Of a stretch of 64,000 nucleotides of DNA, positions 42,579 to 52,318 are shown one piece after another; the stretch's first letter is position 1; each line of letters begins with the position of its first letter. The DNA is taken from positions 1 through 64,000 of the forward strand of contig CAVXCD010000001.1 in the NCBI GenBank assembly GCA_963760225.1. Direction: 5' to 3'. The stretch comes from 13-2-20CM-66-19 sp963760225 (GTDB lineage: Bacteria > Pseudomonadota > Gammaproteobacteria > Steroidobacterales > Steroidobacteraceae). The position numbers and the translations under genes are program-made. A model generated the notes under the pieces. It saw nothing but the letters and a program-made list of their open reading frames with translations, made no database searches and was not told the DNA's origin.

Positions 42579-45500
42579 ACATGTCGCGGCCCTTCATCGA
42601 TCGTCCGGTGGCCACGACGCTCCTGATGGCGGCCCTGTTCCTCATCGGGATTGCCGCCTTCCCATTCCTGCCGGTGGCGCCGCTGCCGCAGATCGACTTT
42701 CCGACCATCCTGGTGTCGGCGACGCTGCCGGGAGCGAGCCCGGAGATCATGGCCTCCTCGGTGGCACAGCCGCTCGAGACGCAATTCGCGCAGATCTCGG
42801 GCGTCTCGCAGATGACTTCCACCAGCGTGCTCGGCAGCACGCAGATCACGCTGCAGTTCAATCTCGACCGTAACATCGACGGCGCGGCTCAGGATGTGCA
42901 GTCGGCGATCGACGCTGCCGGCGGGCAGCTGCCGAAAAACCTGCCCACCCCCCCGACGCAACGCAAGGTGAACCCAGCCGACTCCGCGGTGCTGATCCTC
43001 GCGGTGCACTCCGATGTCCTGCCGATCACCGCGGTGGATGACTACGCGGAGACGGTGATCGCGCAGCAGCTCTCGCAGCTGCCCGGCATCGCGCAGGTCA
43101 CCATCGGCGGCCAGCAAAAGCCTGCGGTACGCGTGCAGATCGATCCGCTGAGGCTCGCCGCGGTCGGGCTGCAGCTGGAGGATGTCGCCAACATCATCAC
43201 CACCGCGACGGTCGATCTGCCCCAGGGCGCGATCACAGGTGCCGCGAAGAATTTCACCATCTACGACAACGACCAGCTCTTGAAGGCTGCGCCGTGGAAT
43301 GACGTGGTCATCGCCTACCACAACGGCGCGCCGATCCGCATCCGGGACGTCGGTGTTGCGGTGGACGGCCCAGAGAACACCCAGGTGCGCGGCTTCCAGA
43401 ATGGCAAGCTCGGCATCTTGCTGCTGATCTACAAGCAGCCCGGTACCAACGTCATCGACGCGGTAAAGGGGGTGAAGGCGGCGCTGCCCCACGTCATGAC
43501 CTCGGTGCCACCGTCGCTCAAGATCGACCAGGTGATCGACCGCACCACCACCATCAAAGCCTCGGTGCGGGACGTCGAGTTCTCGCTGCTGATTGCCATC
43601 GTGCTCGTAATATTGGTGATCTTCCTGTTCCTGCGCAGTTTCTGGGCCACGGCCATCCCGGCGGTGACCGTGCCACTGGCGCTGCTGGGCACGGCGGCGC
43701 TCATGTACGTGGTCGGCTACAGTCTGGACAATCTGTCGCTGATGGCGCTCACGATTGCGGTCGGCTTCGTGGTCGATGACGCCATCGTGATGCTCGAGAA
43801 CATCTACCGGCACCTCGAAGCGGGTCTCTCCCCCTACGAGGCCGCCATCAAGGGCGCCGGCGAGATCGGCTTTACCATCCTTTCCATCAGCATCTCGCTG
43901 GTCGCGGTCTTCATCCCGCTGCTGCTGATGAGCGGCATCGTGGGACGGCTGTTCCGGGAGTTCGCCGTCACCGTGACCATGACCATCGCCGTATCGGCGG
44001 TGGTAGCGCTCACTCTCTCGCCGATGATGTGCGCGCTGTTCCTGCGCGATGAGAAGCACGCACAGCACGGCCGCTTCTACCTGACGCTCGAGCGCGGCTT
44101 TGACTGGCTGATCGAGCACTACACCCGCGGCCTTGACGTGGTGCTTTCGCACCAGCGCACTACCCTCATCACCTTCCTCATCACGGTGGCGATCGCGGTG
44201 CTCCTGTACGTTGTCGTGCCCAAGGGTTTTTTCCCGCAACAGGACACCGGCATCATCGTCGGCCTCACCGACGCCCCGCAGGATGTGTCGTTTGATGAGA
44301 TGTGGCGCCTCGAGCGCAACCTGATGGCCGTGATCGCGAAAGACCCCGCGGTCGAGAGTTGGGGCGCTTTCGTCGGTGGCGGCCGGCCGCTCAACAACGG
44401 CTTCGTGGTGCTGGGACTGAAGCCGCGGGATCAGCGCGACGCCACCGCCGACCAGGTCATCGAGCGCCTGCGCAAGAAGATCGCTACGGTGCCGGGCGGC
44501 ACGGTGTTCCTGCAGGCCGCGCAGGACCTGAACGTCGGCGGCCGCACCTCGCGCACGCAGTACCAGTACACACTGCAGGATGCCAACCTCGATGAGCTCA
44601 ACACCTGGGCGCCACGTCTGCTTGAGCAGCTGCAGAAGCTGCCGCAGCTGCGCGATGTGGCCTCCGACCAGCAAAACAGCAGCACCAAGCTGGCGCTGGT
44701 CATCGACCGCGACCAGGCCGCGCGCTTCGGCATCCAGCCGGCGCTCATCGACGCCACGCTCTACGACGCCTTCGGCCAGCGCGAAGTAACTCAGTACTTC
44801 ACGCAGCTCAACAGCTACCACGTGGTGCTGGAGATCACGCCATCCTTACTCGGAGACCCCAACAGCCTCGGCAGGATCTACATCAAGTCGCCCATTACCA
44901 ACCAGCAGGTGCCACTCTCAACGTTCACCCGCTACGACACCGGCCATACCAGCTACCTGTCGATCAATCATCAGGGCCAGTTCCCCGCGGTCACCTTGTC
45001 CTTCAACCTCGCACCCGGGGTGTCTCTGGGCGAGGCGGTGACGGCGATCCAGAAGAGCGCCGCGGGCATCCGCCTGCCCGCCGCGATTCTCGGCACCTTC
45101 CAGGGCACGGCGCAGGCCTTCCAGGCATCACTCAAAACGGCGCCGCTGCTGATCCTGGCGGCGCTGCTGGCGGTGTACATCATCCTCGGCGTGCTCTATG
45201 AGAGCTACATCCACCCGCTGACGATTCTCTCGACGCTGCCGTCAGCCGGCGTCGGGGCGCTCTTGATGCTGATCCTGTTTCACTTCGATCTGTCGGTGGT
45301 GGGATTGATCGGCATCATTCTGCTCATCGGCATCGTCAAGAAGAACGGCATCATGATGGTCGATTTCGCCATCCACGCCGAGCGCGAGGAGCACCTCGAA
45401 CCGCTAGCGGCGATCCGCAAAGCGTGCCTGCTGCGCTTCCGTCCGATCATGATGACGACCATGGCGGCGATTCTCGGAGCGCTGCCGCTGATGCTCGGCC

Positions 45501-45715
45501 ACGGCACCGGCTCGGAGCTGCGCCAGCCGCTCGGCTATACAATGGTGGGCGGACTGGTACTGAGCCAGATGCTGACGCTGTTTACCACGCCGGTGATCTA
45601 TCTCTACCTCGATCGCCTGGTGGTGCGCTGGGCGCGCAAGCACCCGGACGCCGAGCACCCGCACACCGCGGCTGGCGCGCCACAGCCTGCGGGCAGCGCG
45701 GCCGCCGGGGGCTGA
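42575..45715 (+). CDS. RND multidrug efflux permease (MdtB/MdtC type)
   Basis: 1046 residues, GTG start overlapping the adaptor stop. Twelve-helix RND topology with two large periplasmic loops. N-terminus MSRPFIDRPVATTLLMAA, proton-relay acidic pair in VGFVVDDAIVMLEN, and conserved GFFPQQDTGII. A single permease gene is present, unlike E. coli where MdtB and MdtC form a heteromer, so it is probably homotrimeric. Substrates cannot be inferred. Confidence 0.94.
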   Translation: MNMSRPFIDRPVATTLLMAALFLIGIAAFPFLPVAPLPQIDFPTILVSATLPGASPEIMASSVAQPLETQFAQISGVSQMTSTSVLGSTQITLQFNLDRNIDGAAQDVQSAIDAAGGQLPKNLPTPPTQRKVNPADSAVLILAVHSDVLPITAVDDYAETVIAQQLSQLPGIAQVTIGGQQKPAVRVQIDPLRLAAVGLQLEDVANIITTATVDLPQGAITGAAKNFTIYDNDQLLKAAPWNDVVIAYHNGAPIRIRDVGVAVDGPENTQVRGFQNGKLGILLLIYKQPGTNVIDAVKGVKAALPHVMTSVPPSLKIDQVIDRTTTIKASVRDVEFSLLIAIVLVILVIFLFLRSFWATAIPAVTVPLALLGTAALMYVVGYSLDNLSLMALTIAVGFVVDDAIVMLENIYRHLEAGLSPYEAAIKGAGEIGFTILSISISLVAVFIPLLLMSGIVGRLFREFAVTVTMTIAVSAVVALTLSPMMCALFLRDEKHAQHGRFYLTLERGFDWLIEHYTRGLDVVLSHQRTTLITFLITVAIAVLLYVVVPKGFFPQQDTGIIVGLTDAPQDVSFDEMWRLERNLMAVIAKDPAVESWGAFVGGGRPLNNGFVVLGLKPRDQRDATADQVIERLRKKIATVPGGTVFLQAAQDLNVGGRTSRTQYQYTLQDANLDELNTWAPRLLEQLQKLPQLRDVASDQQNSSTKLALVIDRDQAARFGIQPALIDATLYDAFGQREVTQYFTQLNSYHVVLEITPSLLGDPNSLGRIYIKSPITNQQVPLSTFTRYDTGHTSYLSINHQGQFPAVTLSFNLAPGVSLGEAVTAIQKSAAGIRLPAAILGTFQGTAQAFQASLKTAPLLILAALLAVYIILGVLYESYIHPLTILSTLPSAGVGALLMLILFHFDLSVVGLIGIILLIGIVKKNGIMMVDFAIHAEREEHLEPLAAIRKACLLRFRPIMMTTMAAILGALPLMLGHGTGSELRQPLGYTMVGGLVLSQMLTLFTTPVIYLYLDRLVVRWARKHPDAEHPHTAAGAPQPAGSAAAGG

Positions 45716-45719
45716 AGCG

Positions 45720-46403
45720 GTGAAGATCCTGCTGGTGGAGGACAACGAGCGCGTGGCGCGCTTCGTGGTGCGCGGCCTGCGCGAATCCGGACACACCGTG
45801 CAGCACGCCGCCGACGGGCGCGACGGGCTGTTCCTCGCCGCCGGCGAGCCGCACGACGTCATCATCATGGACCGCATGCTGCCGGGTAACGTCGACGGGC
45901 TGGCGATCATCGAGGCGCTGCGCAAGTCCGGCAACCGCACGCCCATCCTGATCCTGTCCGCGCTCAACGATGTCGACGAGCGCATCCGCGGGCTGCGCAG
46001 CGGCGGCGACGACTACCTCACCAAGCCGTTCGCCTTCGGCGAGCTGCTGGCGCGCGTCGACGCGCTCGGCCGGCGCAGCGTCGAGCAGGGCGCCGAGCGC
46101 GTCCTGCAGGTCGGGGACCTGCGCATGGACCTGCTGTCGCGGCGCGTGACGCGCGGAGCGCGCGCGATCACGCTGCAGCCGCGCGAATTCAAGCTGCTGG
46201 AATACCTGATGCGCCACGCCGACCAGGTGGTAACGCGTACCATGCTGCTGGAGGCGGTATGGGACTACAACTTCGACCCGCAGACCAACGTCGTCGACGT
46301 GCACATCAGCAAGCTGCGCGCCAAGCTCGAGCTCGACACCGAGCGGCCGCTGGTACGCACGGTGCGCAACGCCGGCTACATGATGAGCGCCCATGATGAA
46401 TAG
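45720..46403 (+). CDS. OmpR-type response regulator of the efflux operon
   Basis: 227 residues from a GTG 4 bp after the permease stop. Receiver with VEDNE, D51 (IIMDRMLPG), and LTKPFAFGE. Winged-helix domain with LQPREFKLLEYLMRHADQVV and VVDVHISKLRAKL. Related to CopR/QseB-like regulators. Probably controls expression of the linked pump. Confidence 0.92.
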   Translation: MKILLVEDNERVARFVVRGLRESGHTVQHAADGRDGLFLAAGEPHDVIIMDRMLPGNVDGLAIIEALRKSGNRTPILILSALNDVDERIRGLRSGGDDYLTKPFAFGELLARVDALGRRSVEQGAERVLQVGDLRMDLLSRRVTRGARAITLQPREFKLLEYLMRHADQVVTRTMLLEAVWDYNFDPQTNVVDVHISKLRAKLELDTERPLVRTVRNAGYMMSAHDE

Positions 46404-47775
46404 GCTGATCCGCTCGTCCGCACTCACCTGGGCGCTCGGCTACCTGCTGCTCGCGCTCGTGGCGCTGGTCGCGTTCGCCGTGCCGCTGTGGTACGCCTGG
46501 AACGTGAGCATCTTCTCCGGACGCGAGGAGATCCTGCGCGATGACGCGCAGCGCCTCTCCGAGGTATTCGCGCACGATGGCGTCGCGGGCCTCACCGCGC
46601 ACATCAAGGCGCGCGTCGCCATGCAGATCGCCGCCGAACGCACGCTGCTCCTGACCGACAGCGCCTACCGGCCGCTGGCCGGCAACCTGGCCGCCTGGCC
46701 GCAGGGACTGCCGGACATGCCGGGCACGCGTGCCGTGATGGTTGAGGACCTCGCCGGCCAGCACACCCATACGCTGCTGGTGCGCAGCACGCTCCCCGGG
46801 GGCTATCACCTGCTGGTCGGGCGCGACCTGTCGCTGTTCGTGCCGCTCGAGCGGCGCTTCGCCTGGGGCCTGACCGCCGCGGTGACCTTCCTGTTCGTGG
46901 TCGGCGTCGCCGGGGCGATCCTCATGCGCCGCGAGCTGCTGGTGCGCGTCGAGGGCATCCGCCAGACCGTCGCGGCGATCATGCAGGGTGACCTGCGGCA
47001 CCGCCTGCCGACCCGCAAATCGGGCGATGAGCTCGACACGCTGTCGCACACTCTCAACGGCATGCTCGAGCATATCGAGCACCTGATCGCCGGCATCAGC
47101 AACGTCTCCAACTCCATCGCGCACGACCTGCGCACGCCGCTCGCCGAGCTGCGCTCGCGCCTCGAAGAGCTCACCCTCACCCGCCCGCCGCCGGCGGAGA
47201 CCTTCGCCGAGATCGAGGCGGCGGTGGCCGACGTCGACCGCGTGATGCGCATCTTCACCGCGCTGCTGCGCCTGGCGGAGATCGACTCGGGCGCGCGCCG
47301 CTCGGGCTTCGTGCGCGTGGACGCCGCCGCGGTGGCGGCCGAAGTGGTCGAGTTCTACGAGCCGGCGGCCGAACAGAAGGGCGTAGTGTTCTCGTTCCAG
47401 GCCTCGGGCGAGGCGGCGGTCGCCGGCGACCCGGTGCTGCTCGCCCAGGCGGTGAGCAACCTCATCGACAACTCGCTGAAGAGCGTCTCGACGCGCGGCG
47501 CCATCAGCGTGCGCGTCGGACCGCGCGCCGACGGCTCGGTGGAGATCGCCGTCAGCGACGACGGGCCCGGGATCCCCGACGCCGACAAGCCGAAGGCCGC
47601 CGAGCGCTTCTTCCGCGGCGATGCCAGCCGCGGCAGCCCGGGCGTGGGCCTGGGCCTGAGCATCGTGGACGCCGTGGCGAAGCTGCACGGCGGCGTGCTG
47701 CAGCTGCTCGACAACCATCCGGGCCTCATCGCCCAGATGGTGCTGCCGGTCAGTGCCGCACGGTCGAGTCGATGA
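46393..47775 (+). CDS. Sensor histidine kinase of the efflux operon
   Basis: 460 residues. Two transmembrane helices (about 10-35 and 160-180) flank a periplasmic sensor of about 120 residues. A HAMP domain (RRELLVRVEGIRQTV) follows, then HisKA with SIAHDLRTPLAELRSRLEE and an HATPase with NLIDNSLKSVS and GVGLGLSIVDAV. Start overlaps the regulator by 11 bp. The last 26 bp overlap the convergent peptidase gene. Confidence 0.92.
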   Translation: MMNRLIRSSALTWALGYLLLALVALVAFAVPLWYAWNVSIFSGREEILRDDAQRLSEVFAHDGVAGLTAHIKARVAMQIAAERTLLLTDSAYRPLAGNLAAWPQGLPDMPGTRAVMVEDLAGQHTHTLLVRSTLPGGYHLLVGRDLSLFVPLERRFAWGLTAAVTFLFVVGVAGAILMRRELLVRVEGIRQTVAAIMQGDLRHRLPTRKSGDELDTLSHTLNGMLEHIEHLIAGISNVSNSIAHDLRTPLAELRSRLEELTLTRPPPAETFAEIEAAVADVDRVMRIFTALLRLAEIDSGARRSGFVRVDAAAVAAEVVEFYEPAAEQKGVVFSFQASGEAAVAGDPVLLAQAVSNLIDNSLKSVSTRGAISVRVGPRADGSVEIAVSDDGPGIPDADKPKAAERFFRGDASRGSPGVGLGLSIVDAVAKLHGGVLQLLDNHPGLIAQMVLPVSAARSSR

Positions 47776-49384
47776 ACGTGTCGAGGTCGCGCTTCATCTT
47801 GGCGATCGAGGCAGGATTCACGTACATCATGTGGCCGGCCTCGTAGTACTGCATCTGCACCCGCGCACCCACCGCCGGCGGCACGCCGAGGTGGGTCATG
47901 ACGTACTCGGTCGCGGCGAACGGCGTGGCGAGATCGTAATAGCCGTTCAGCACCAGTACGCGCAGGCTGGCGTCCTTCATCAGCGCCTCCGCCAGATCCA
48001 CTCCCGAGTTCACCATCGGCTGATCGCCGTGCGCGGTGTGGTGCGTCCACTTCCACTTCTCGCCGATGCCGAAGTTGGTCGTACGATAGGTGGCCGCCTG
48101 CCCGAACTTCAGTTCCCCATGGTAATAATCGAGGAAGGTGGAGGCGTACGCCGCACTGATGGCGGCGGACTGCGGATCGTAATCGGCCTCCCTGTCGAGC
48201 GGTTCCCAGGTGGGTCCGACGAAGCGCCCGTCGAGCCGGCCGACGGTCAGCCGCCGCGCCTTGAGCAGCTCGTGGCAGAACTCCACCTCGGCGACGCGCA
48301 GGTTCGCCGCCTTGAGGTACTCGACCGACAGGCCGGTGTAGTCGTGCAGCTTCGCGGCCACGGCATCGCGCTCGGCATCGCTGAGTGCGTCCCCTTTCAG
48401 CAGCGCCGCGGTGTAAGGGCCGGTGGCGTAGGCGCGCGCCTCGGCGAGCAGCGGCGCGAGCTGCGCCGGCGCATCGGGGAGCATGTGGTGATACCAGGCC
48501 ACCGCCGCGTAGCCCGGCAGGTACCCCGCATAGGGGCGCTCGTTGCCGGGAAGCTCGGCAAAGATCGCCTCGATGTCGGTGGCGACCGAGACCAGGATCA
48601 GGCCGTTGAAGGCGAGCGCGCGGTGCTCGCGCAGGTAGTTGACGATGGCCGCGGCACGGGTGGTGCCGTAGCTCTCCCCGAGGAGGTACTTCGGCGAGCT
48701 CCAGCGGTTGTTGTCGCTCAGGTACTGCGCGATGAAGCGGCTGACGGACTCGATGTCAGGATCGACGCCCCAGAACTCGTCGTCCTTGTGATCGCACACC
48801 GCGTGGCTCAGGCCGGTGCCCACCGGGTCGATCATCACCAGGTCGCTCCTGTCGAGCATCCCGAACTCGTTATCGACCAGCTTGTAGGGCGCCGGCGGCG
48901 TCGGGTCGGGGTCGGAGACGACCACGCGCCGCGGTCCGAGCACTCCCATGTGCAGCCACAGCGAGGAAGATCCCGGGCCGCCGTTGAAGGCGAAGGTCAT
49001 GGGGCGTGCGCCGCCGTCCTTCGCGCCCTGGCGCACGTAGGCGACATAGCCGATGCTCGCCCACGGCTTGTCCTCCTCGTCGCGCACGATGAGCGTGCCG
49101 GCGGTGGCCGTGTAGTCGATCGTGCGGCCGCCGACGCTCAGGTGATGCTGCGTCACGGAACTTTCCGCCTTCGGCAGGCGCATCCACTGCTCTTTCTTAT
49201 CGCCCCTGATGTCGATGCGGCACAGCTGCGACACCTCGACCGGCGTCGGACCCGCCGCGGCCGCGTGCACGCTCGCGTGCGGGGAGTCGTCCGGATGCGA
49301 CGGCTCCTGCGGGTAGGCCGTCGCCGCCAGCAGCGATACCGCGGACATGGCGGTCACCGCCGCCGCCAGAGCGCACTTCGACAT
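47750..49384 (-). CDS. Secreted S10-type serine carboxypeptidase-like protein
   Basis: 544 residues with a signal peptide (cleavage near residue 25). Alpha/beta-hydrolase fold: oxyanion region FNGGPGSSSLWLHMGVLGP, nucleophile in GESYGTTRA, catalytic Asp in LNGYYDLATP and His in YEAGHMMY. The set matches bacterial peptidase S10 proteins that release C-terminal residues in the periplasm or outside the cell. Monocistronic; converges on the efflux sensor gene. Confidence 0.92.
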   Translation of the reverse strand: MSKCALAAAVTAMSAVSLLAATAYPQEPSHPDDSPHASVHAAAAGPTPVEVSQLCRIDIRGDKKEQWMRLPKAESSVTQHHLSVGGRTIDYTATAGTLIVRDEEDKPWASIGYVAYVRQGAKDGGARPMTFAFNGGPGSSSLWLHMGVLGPRRVVVSDPDPTPPAPYKLVDNEFGMLDRSDLVMIDPVGTGLSHAVCDHKDDEFWGVDPDIESVSRFIAQYLSDNNRWSSPKYLLGESYGTTRAAAIVNYLREHRALAFNGLILVSVATDIEAIFAELPGNERPYAGYLPGYAAVAWYHHMLPDAPAQLAPLLAEARAYATGPYTAALLKGDALSDAERDAVAAKLHDYTGLSVEYLKAANLRVAEVEFCHELLKARRLTVGRLDGRFVGPTWEPLDREADYDPQSAAISAAYASTFLDYYHGELKFGQAATYRTTNFGIGEKWKWTHHTAHGDQPMVNSGVDLAEALMKDASLRVLVLNGYYDLATPFAATEYVMTHLGVPPAVGARVQMQYYEAGHMMYVNPASIAKMKRDLDTFIDSTVRH

Positions 49385-49516
49385 GGCACTTCCCCCGTAA
49401 CGCCTTGAACGGCCGCGCGCTTATACCACGCAGGCCCGCTCAGCGGCGATATCCGCGGGCCGGGGCACGGTACCGGCCGCTGCCGCCGGCCGCGGCGCTG
49501 TAAGATCGGTCGGCAA

Positions 49517-50206
49517 GTGGCGGACGCGACCCTACACCCGCGATCGATCCGTTCGTTCGTGCTGCGCGCCGGACGCACCACGGCGGCGCAGCAGCGTGCG
49601 CTGAGTGAGCTGTGGCCGCGGTACGGCATCCACTACACGGCAGCAGTGCTCGATCTCGCGGCGCTGTTCGGACGCGAGGCGCCGCGCACGCTCGAGATCG
49701 GCTTCGGCAACGGCGAGAACCTCGCGGCGCTGGCCGCCGCGCGCCCGGAACGCGATTTTCTCGGCGTCGAGGTGCACCGCCCGGGCGTCGGACGGCTGCT
49801 GCTGTCGCTCGAGGCGCGCGCGCTCGCTAACGTGCGCATCGTCTGTCACGACGCGGTGGAGGTGCTCGAGCAGCAGCTCGCGCCCGGCTCGCTCGATGAG
49901 ATTCTGATCCTGTTCCCCGATCCGTGGCCAAAGAAGCGCCACCACAAGCGCCGCCTGGTCCAGCCGGCGTTCGCGGCGCTGCTCGCGAGCCGCCTCGGCG
50001 CCGGCGGCGTGCTGCGCCTGGCGACCGACTGGGAGCCGTACGCACGCGAAATGCTGGCGACGCTCGCCGCGCAGCCTGCACTCGCGAATCTCGCCGCCGA
50101 CGGCGCCTTCGTGCCGCGCCCCGCCGAGCGCGCGCCGACGCGCTTCGAGCGGCGCGGGCAACGGCTTGGCCACGAGGTGTGGGACCTGGAGTTCCGCCGC
50201 GTATGA
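49517..50206 (+). CDS. trmB: tRNA (guanine-N7-)-methyltransferase
   Basis: 229 residues, GTG start. SAM-binding EIGFGNGENLAAL, LGVEVHRPGVG, and the signature LFPDPWPKKRHHKRRLV. It methylates G46 in the variable loop of tRNAs. The N-terminal 50 residues are typical. Length normal. Confidence 0.95.
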   Translation: MADATLHPRSIRSFVLRAGRTTAAQQRALSELWPRYGIHYTAAVLDLAALFGREAPRTLEIGFGNGENLAALAAARPERDFLGVEVHRPGVGRLLLSLEARALANVRIVCHDAVEVLEQQLAPGSLDEILILFPDPWPKKRHHKRRLVQPAFAALLASRLGAGGVLRLATDWEPYAREMLATLAAQPALANLAADGAFVPRPAERAPTRFERRGQRLGHEVWDLEFRRV

Positions 50207-50335
50207 GCGCGAGCGGCGCGTCCCGCAACCGTCCTGTAACCGTCCCGCAGCGGTCACAATATCTTCTTGAAAGCCTCACACGCGAGGCGCAACATCGTCG
50301 CAGAGCGCACGCGGAAATCGTAAGAGGTGACGGCG

Positions 50336-50650
50336 ATGGCGACTCCTCATCCGGGCATCGGCGACTGGTATCGTCTGAGCGGCGGCGCGTTGTTCGAGGT
50401 CGTGGCTTACGACGACGACGACGGCACGATCGAGATGCAGTATTTCGACGGCACGCTCGAGGAGATGGACATCGAGGACTGGCGCACGCAGTGGGAGGAC
50501 GGTGCACTCGAGTCCGCCGAAGCGCCCGAGGACTGGTCGGGCTCGGTGGACGTCGAGTCGAGCGACGAGCAAGGCCGCGGCTCGGACTCCAACGGCGAGG
50601 ATCGCGACCTGCGCGCGAGTCCGCTCGACGGCATCGACCTGTTCGAGTGA
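50336..50650 (+). CDS. Small acidic protein, DUF6763-type
   Basis: 104 residues from the ATG at 50336 (AAGAGGTGA upstream). The first 55 residues (GIGDWYRLSGGALFEVVAYD, then IEMQYFDGTLEEMDIEDW) match small acidic proteins found across gammaproteobacteria and annotated DUF6763. The C-terminal half is very Asp/Glu/Ser-rich and probably disordered. Function unknown. Confidence 0.75.
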   Translation: MATPHPGIGDWYRLSGGALFEVVAYDDDDGTIEMQYFDGTLEEMDIEDWRTQWEDGALESAEAPEDWSGSVDVESSDEQGRGSDSNGEDRDLRASPLDGIDLFE

Positions 50651-50657
50651 GCCGCGG

Positions 50658-51053
50658 CTATGGCGGCGCGTCCGCCAGCCCCTTCACATCCACGTCCGCG
50701 GCGAGCAGCACGTAGCCGGCGCGGATCTCGAGCGCCAGCGGCGTCAGTTCACGTCCCGCACACGGGCCCGCCACGCAATAGCCGGTCGCCTTCTCGAACA
50801 GCGCGCCGTGCGAGGAGCACAGGATCAGTGCGCCGTCGGGAGTGAGGAAGCGGCCCGGCAGCAGGTTCAGCGGGTGTCCGGCGTGCGGGCAGCGGTTGAC
50901 GTAGCCGCGCACCCCCTGCGCGCAGCGCAGCACGAACCCCCTGAGCGGCCAGTCGCCCTCCCCCACGGTGAAGGCGCGCACCGCGCCCGCCTCGAGCTCC
51001 GCGAGGCGGCACACCACCCGCTCCAGATCGATCACCTCGCCTGCCCCGCTCAT
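50658..51053 (-). CDS. Rieske [2Fe-2S] domain protein
   Basis: 131 residues from the ATG at 51053, which overlaps the stop of the upstream transporter (ATGA). Rieske ligands are in CPHAGHPLNLLPG and CSSHGALFEKATG, the small soluble ferredoxin-like type. Likely an electron carrier or redox protein; no oxygenase subunit is adjacent. It is the third gene of the xth-like/transporter/Rieske operon. Confidence 0.85.
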   Translation of the reverse strand: MSGAGEVIDLERVVCRLAELEAGAVRAFTVGEGDWPLRGFVLRCAQGVRGYVNRCPHAGHPLNLLPGRFLTPDGALILCSSHGALFEKATGYCVAGPCAGRELTPLALEIRAGYVLLAADVDVKGLADAPP

Positions 51054-52318
51054 GCTGGCACCGCGCTGCGCTCCTGATCGAGCGCCTCGATCGGTCGGCG
51101 GTTCCACCACACCATGGCAAGTCCTGGCAGGGCCAGCCCGAAACTGACGACGTAGTAGACGTACCAGCCGCCGTGATCGGCGGTCCAGCCGGCGGGATAG
51201 CCGAGACCGTAGCGCGGCAGCAGCGCCAGCGCCGACAGCAGCGCGTACTGGAAGGCGCTGTAACGCACATCGCACAGCGCCATGATGAGCGCCACCAGCG
51301 CGATATTGCCCATGGCGCCGGCGATGTGTTCGATGACCACCGCGGCGACCATGACGCCGTAGCTCTTGCCCGCGACCGCCAGTGCGCAGTAGAGAAGATT
51401 GCTCAGCGCCTGCAGAAAGCCGAAGACGAGCATGGAGCGCAGCAGGCCCAGGCGCACCATGAAGATGCCGCCGAGCACCGAGCCGGTCAGGGCGCTCACC
51501 GTGAACAGCGCTTTGACGATCAGGCCGATCTCCTGCTTGGAGAAGCCGACATCCATCATGAAGGGTGTGAACAACTTGTTGGCGAAGGCGTCGCCCACCT
51601 TGAACAACAGCACCACCGCGATCAGTGTCAGCGCACTGGGTGTGCCGAGCAGCTCCTTCAGCGGCTGCACGACCGATTCGCGCAGCGAGCGCGGCTGGTA
51701 GTGGATGTGCGAGGACGGCGCCCGGATCGTCGCCACCGTAAACGCGAGCATCACGCCCGCCAGGCTGAGAAACGCCACCCGCCAGCCGTAGTGTTGCGCC
51801 ACCACCAGCGCGATCGCCGCGGCGATCCAGGCGGAGCTGCGGTAGCCGAGATTCACCGCCGCCGCAGCCAGACCGCGCTCACTGGGAGTGGTGACGTCGG
51901 TACGATAGGCGTCGTAGGCAATGTCCTGGGTCGCGGAGCAGAAGGTGATCGCGAGTGCGCACACGGCGAAGGGTGCCAGTGCTGCCGCCGGGTTCTGCAC
52001 CGCGAACAGCGCGATGGCGGCCGCCAGGGCCAGCTGCATGATGAGGATCCAGCCGCGACGACGGCCGAGAAAGGGCAGCGGATAGCGGTCGATGAGCGGC
52101 GCCCACAGCGGCTTGAAGAGGTACGGCAGCGCGACGTAGGTCATGATGCCGATGGTGGTGTTGCTGACGCCGGTGTCCTTCAGCCACGCCTGCAACGCAC
52201 TCTCGGTGATCTGGTTCGGAAAGCCGGACGCGGCTCCCAGCACCAGAATCGCCAACATTTTCGGCGTGGCGAGAACGTCGATCAGCCGCGGGCGCTGACT
52301 GCCGCCGGGCTGACTCAA
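51050..52318 (-). CDS. AmpG-like muropeptide MFS transporter
   Basis: 422 residues with about 12 transmembrane helices. Start at the TTG at 52318, overlapping the exonuclease gene stop (TTGA). Segments ILVLGAASGFPNQ, TYVALPYLFKPLWAPLIDRY and FCSATQDIAYDAYRTDV are hallmarks of AmpG permeases, which import anhydro-muropeptides for peptidoglycan recycling. The Asp in APLIDRY and the QDIAYDAY motif are intact. An unusual operon neighbourhood for ampG. Confidence 0.88.
   Translation of the reverse strand: MSQPGGSQRPRLIDVLATPKMLAILVLGAASGFPNQITESALQAWLKDTGVSNTTIGIMTYVALPYLFKPLWAPLIDRYPLPFLGRRRGWILIMQLALAAAIALFAVQNPAAALAPFAVCALAITFCSATQDIAYDAYRTDVTTPSERGLAAAAVNLGYRSSAWIAAAIALVVAQHYGWRVAFLSLAGVMLAFTVATIRAPSSHIHYQPRSLRESVVQPLKELLGTPSALTLIAVVLLFKVGDAFANKLFTPFMMDVGFSKQEIGLIVKALFTVSALTGSVLGGIFMVRLGLLRSMLVFGFLQALSNLLYCALAVAGKSYGVMVAAVVIEHIAGAMGNIALVALIMALCDVRYSAFQYALLSALALLPRYGLGYPAGWTADHGGWYVYYVVSFGLALPGLAMVWWNRRPIEALDQERSAVPA

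Noticed and set aside
42485..44821. 778-residue minus-strand ORF opposite the RND permease
   Set aside because: The plus strand encodes a complete permease; the antisense frame is open only because of high-GC codon usage and has His/Arg/Asp-rich random composition.
47753..49408. 551-residue plus-strand ORF opposite the S10 peptidase
   Set aside because: Antisense shadow; the peptidase has signal peptide and full catalytic triad.
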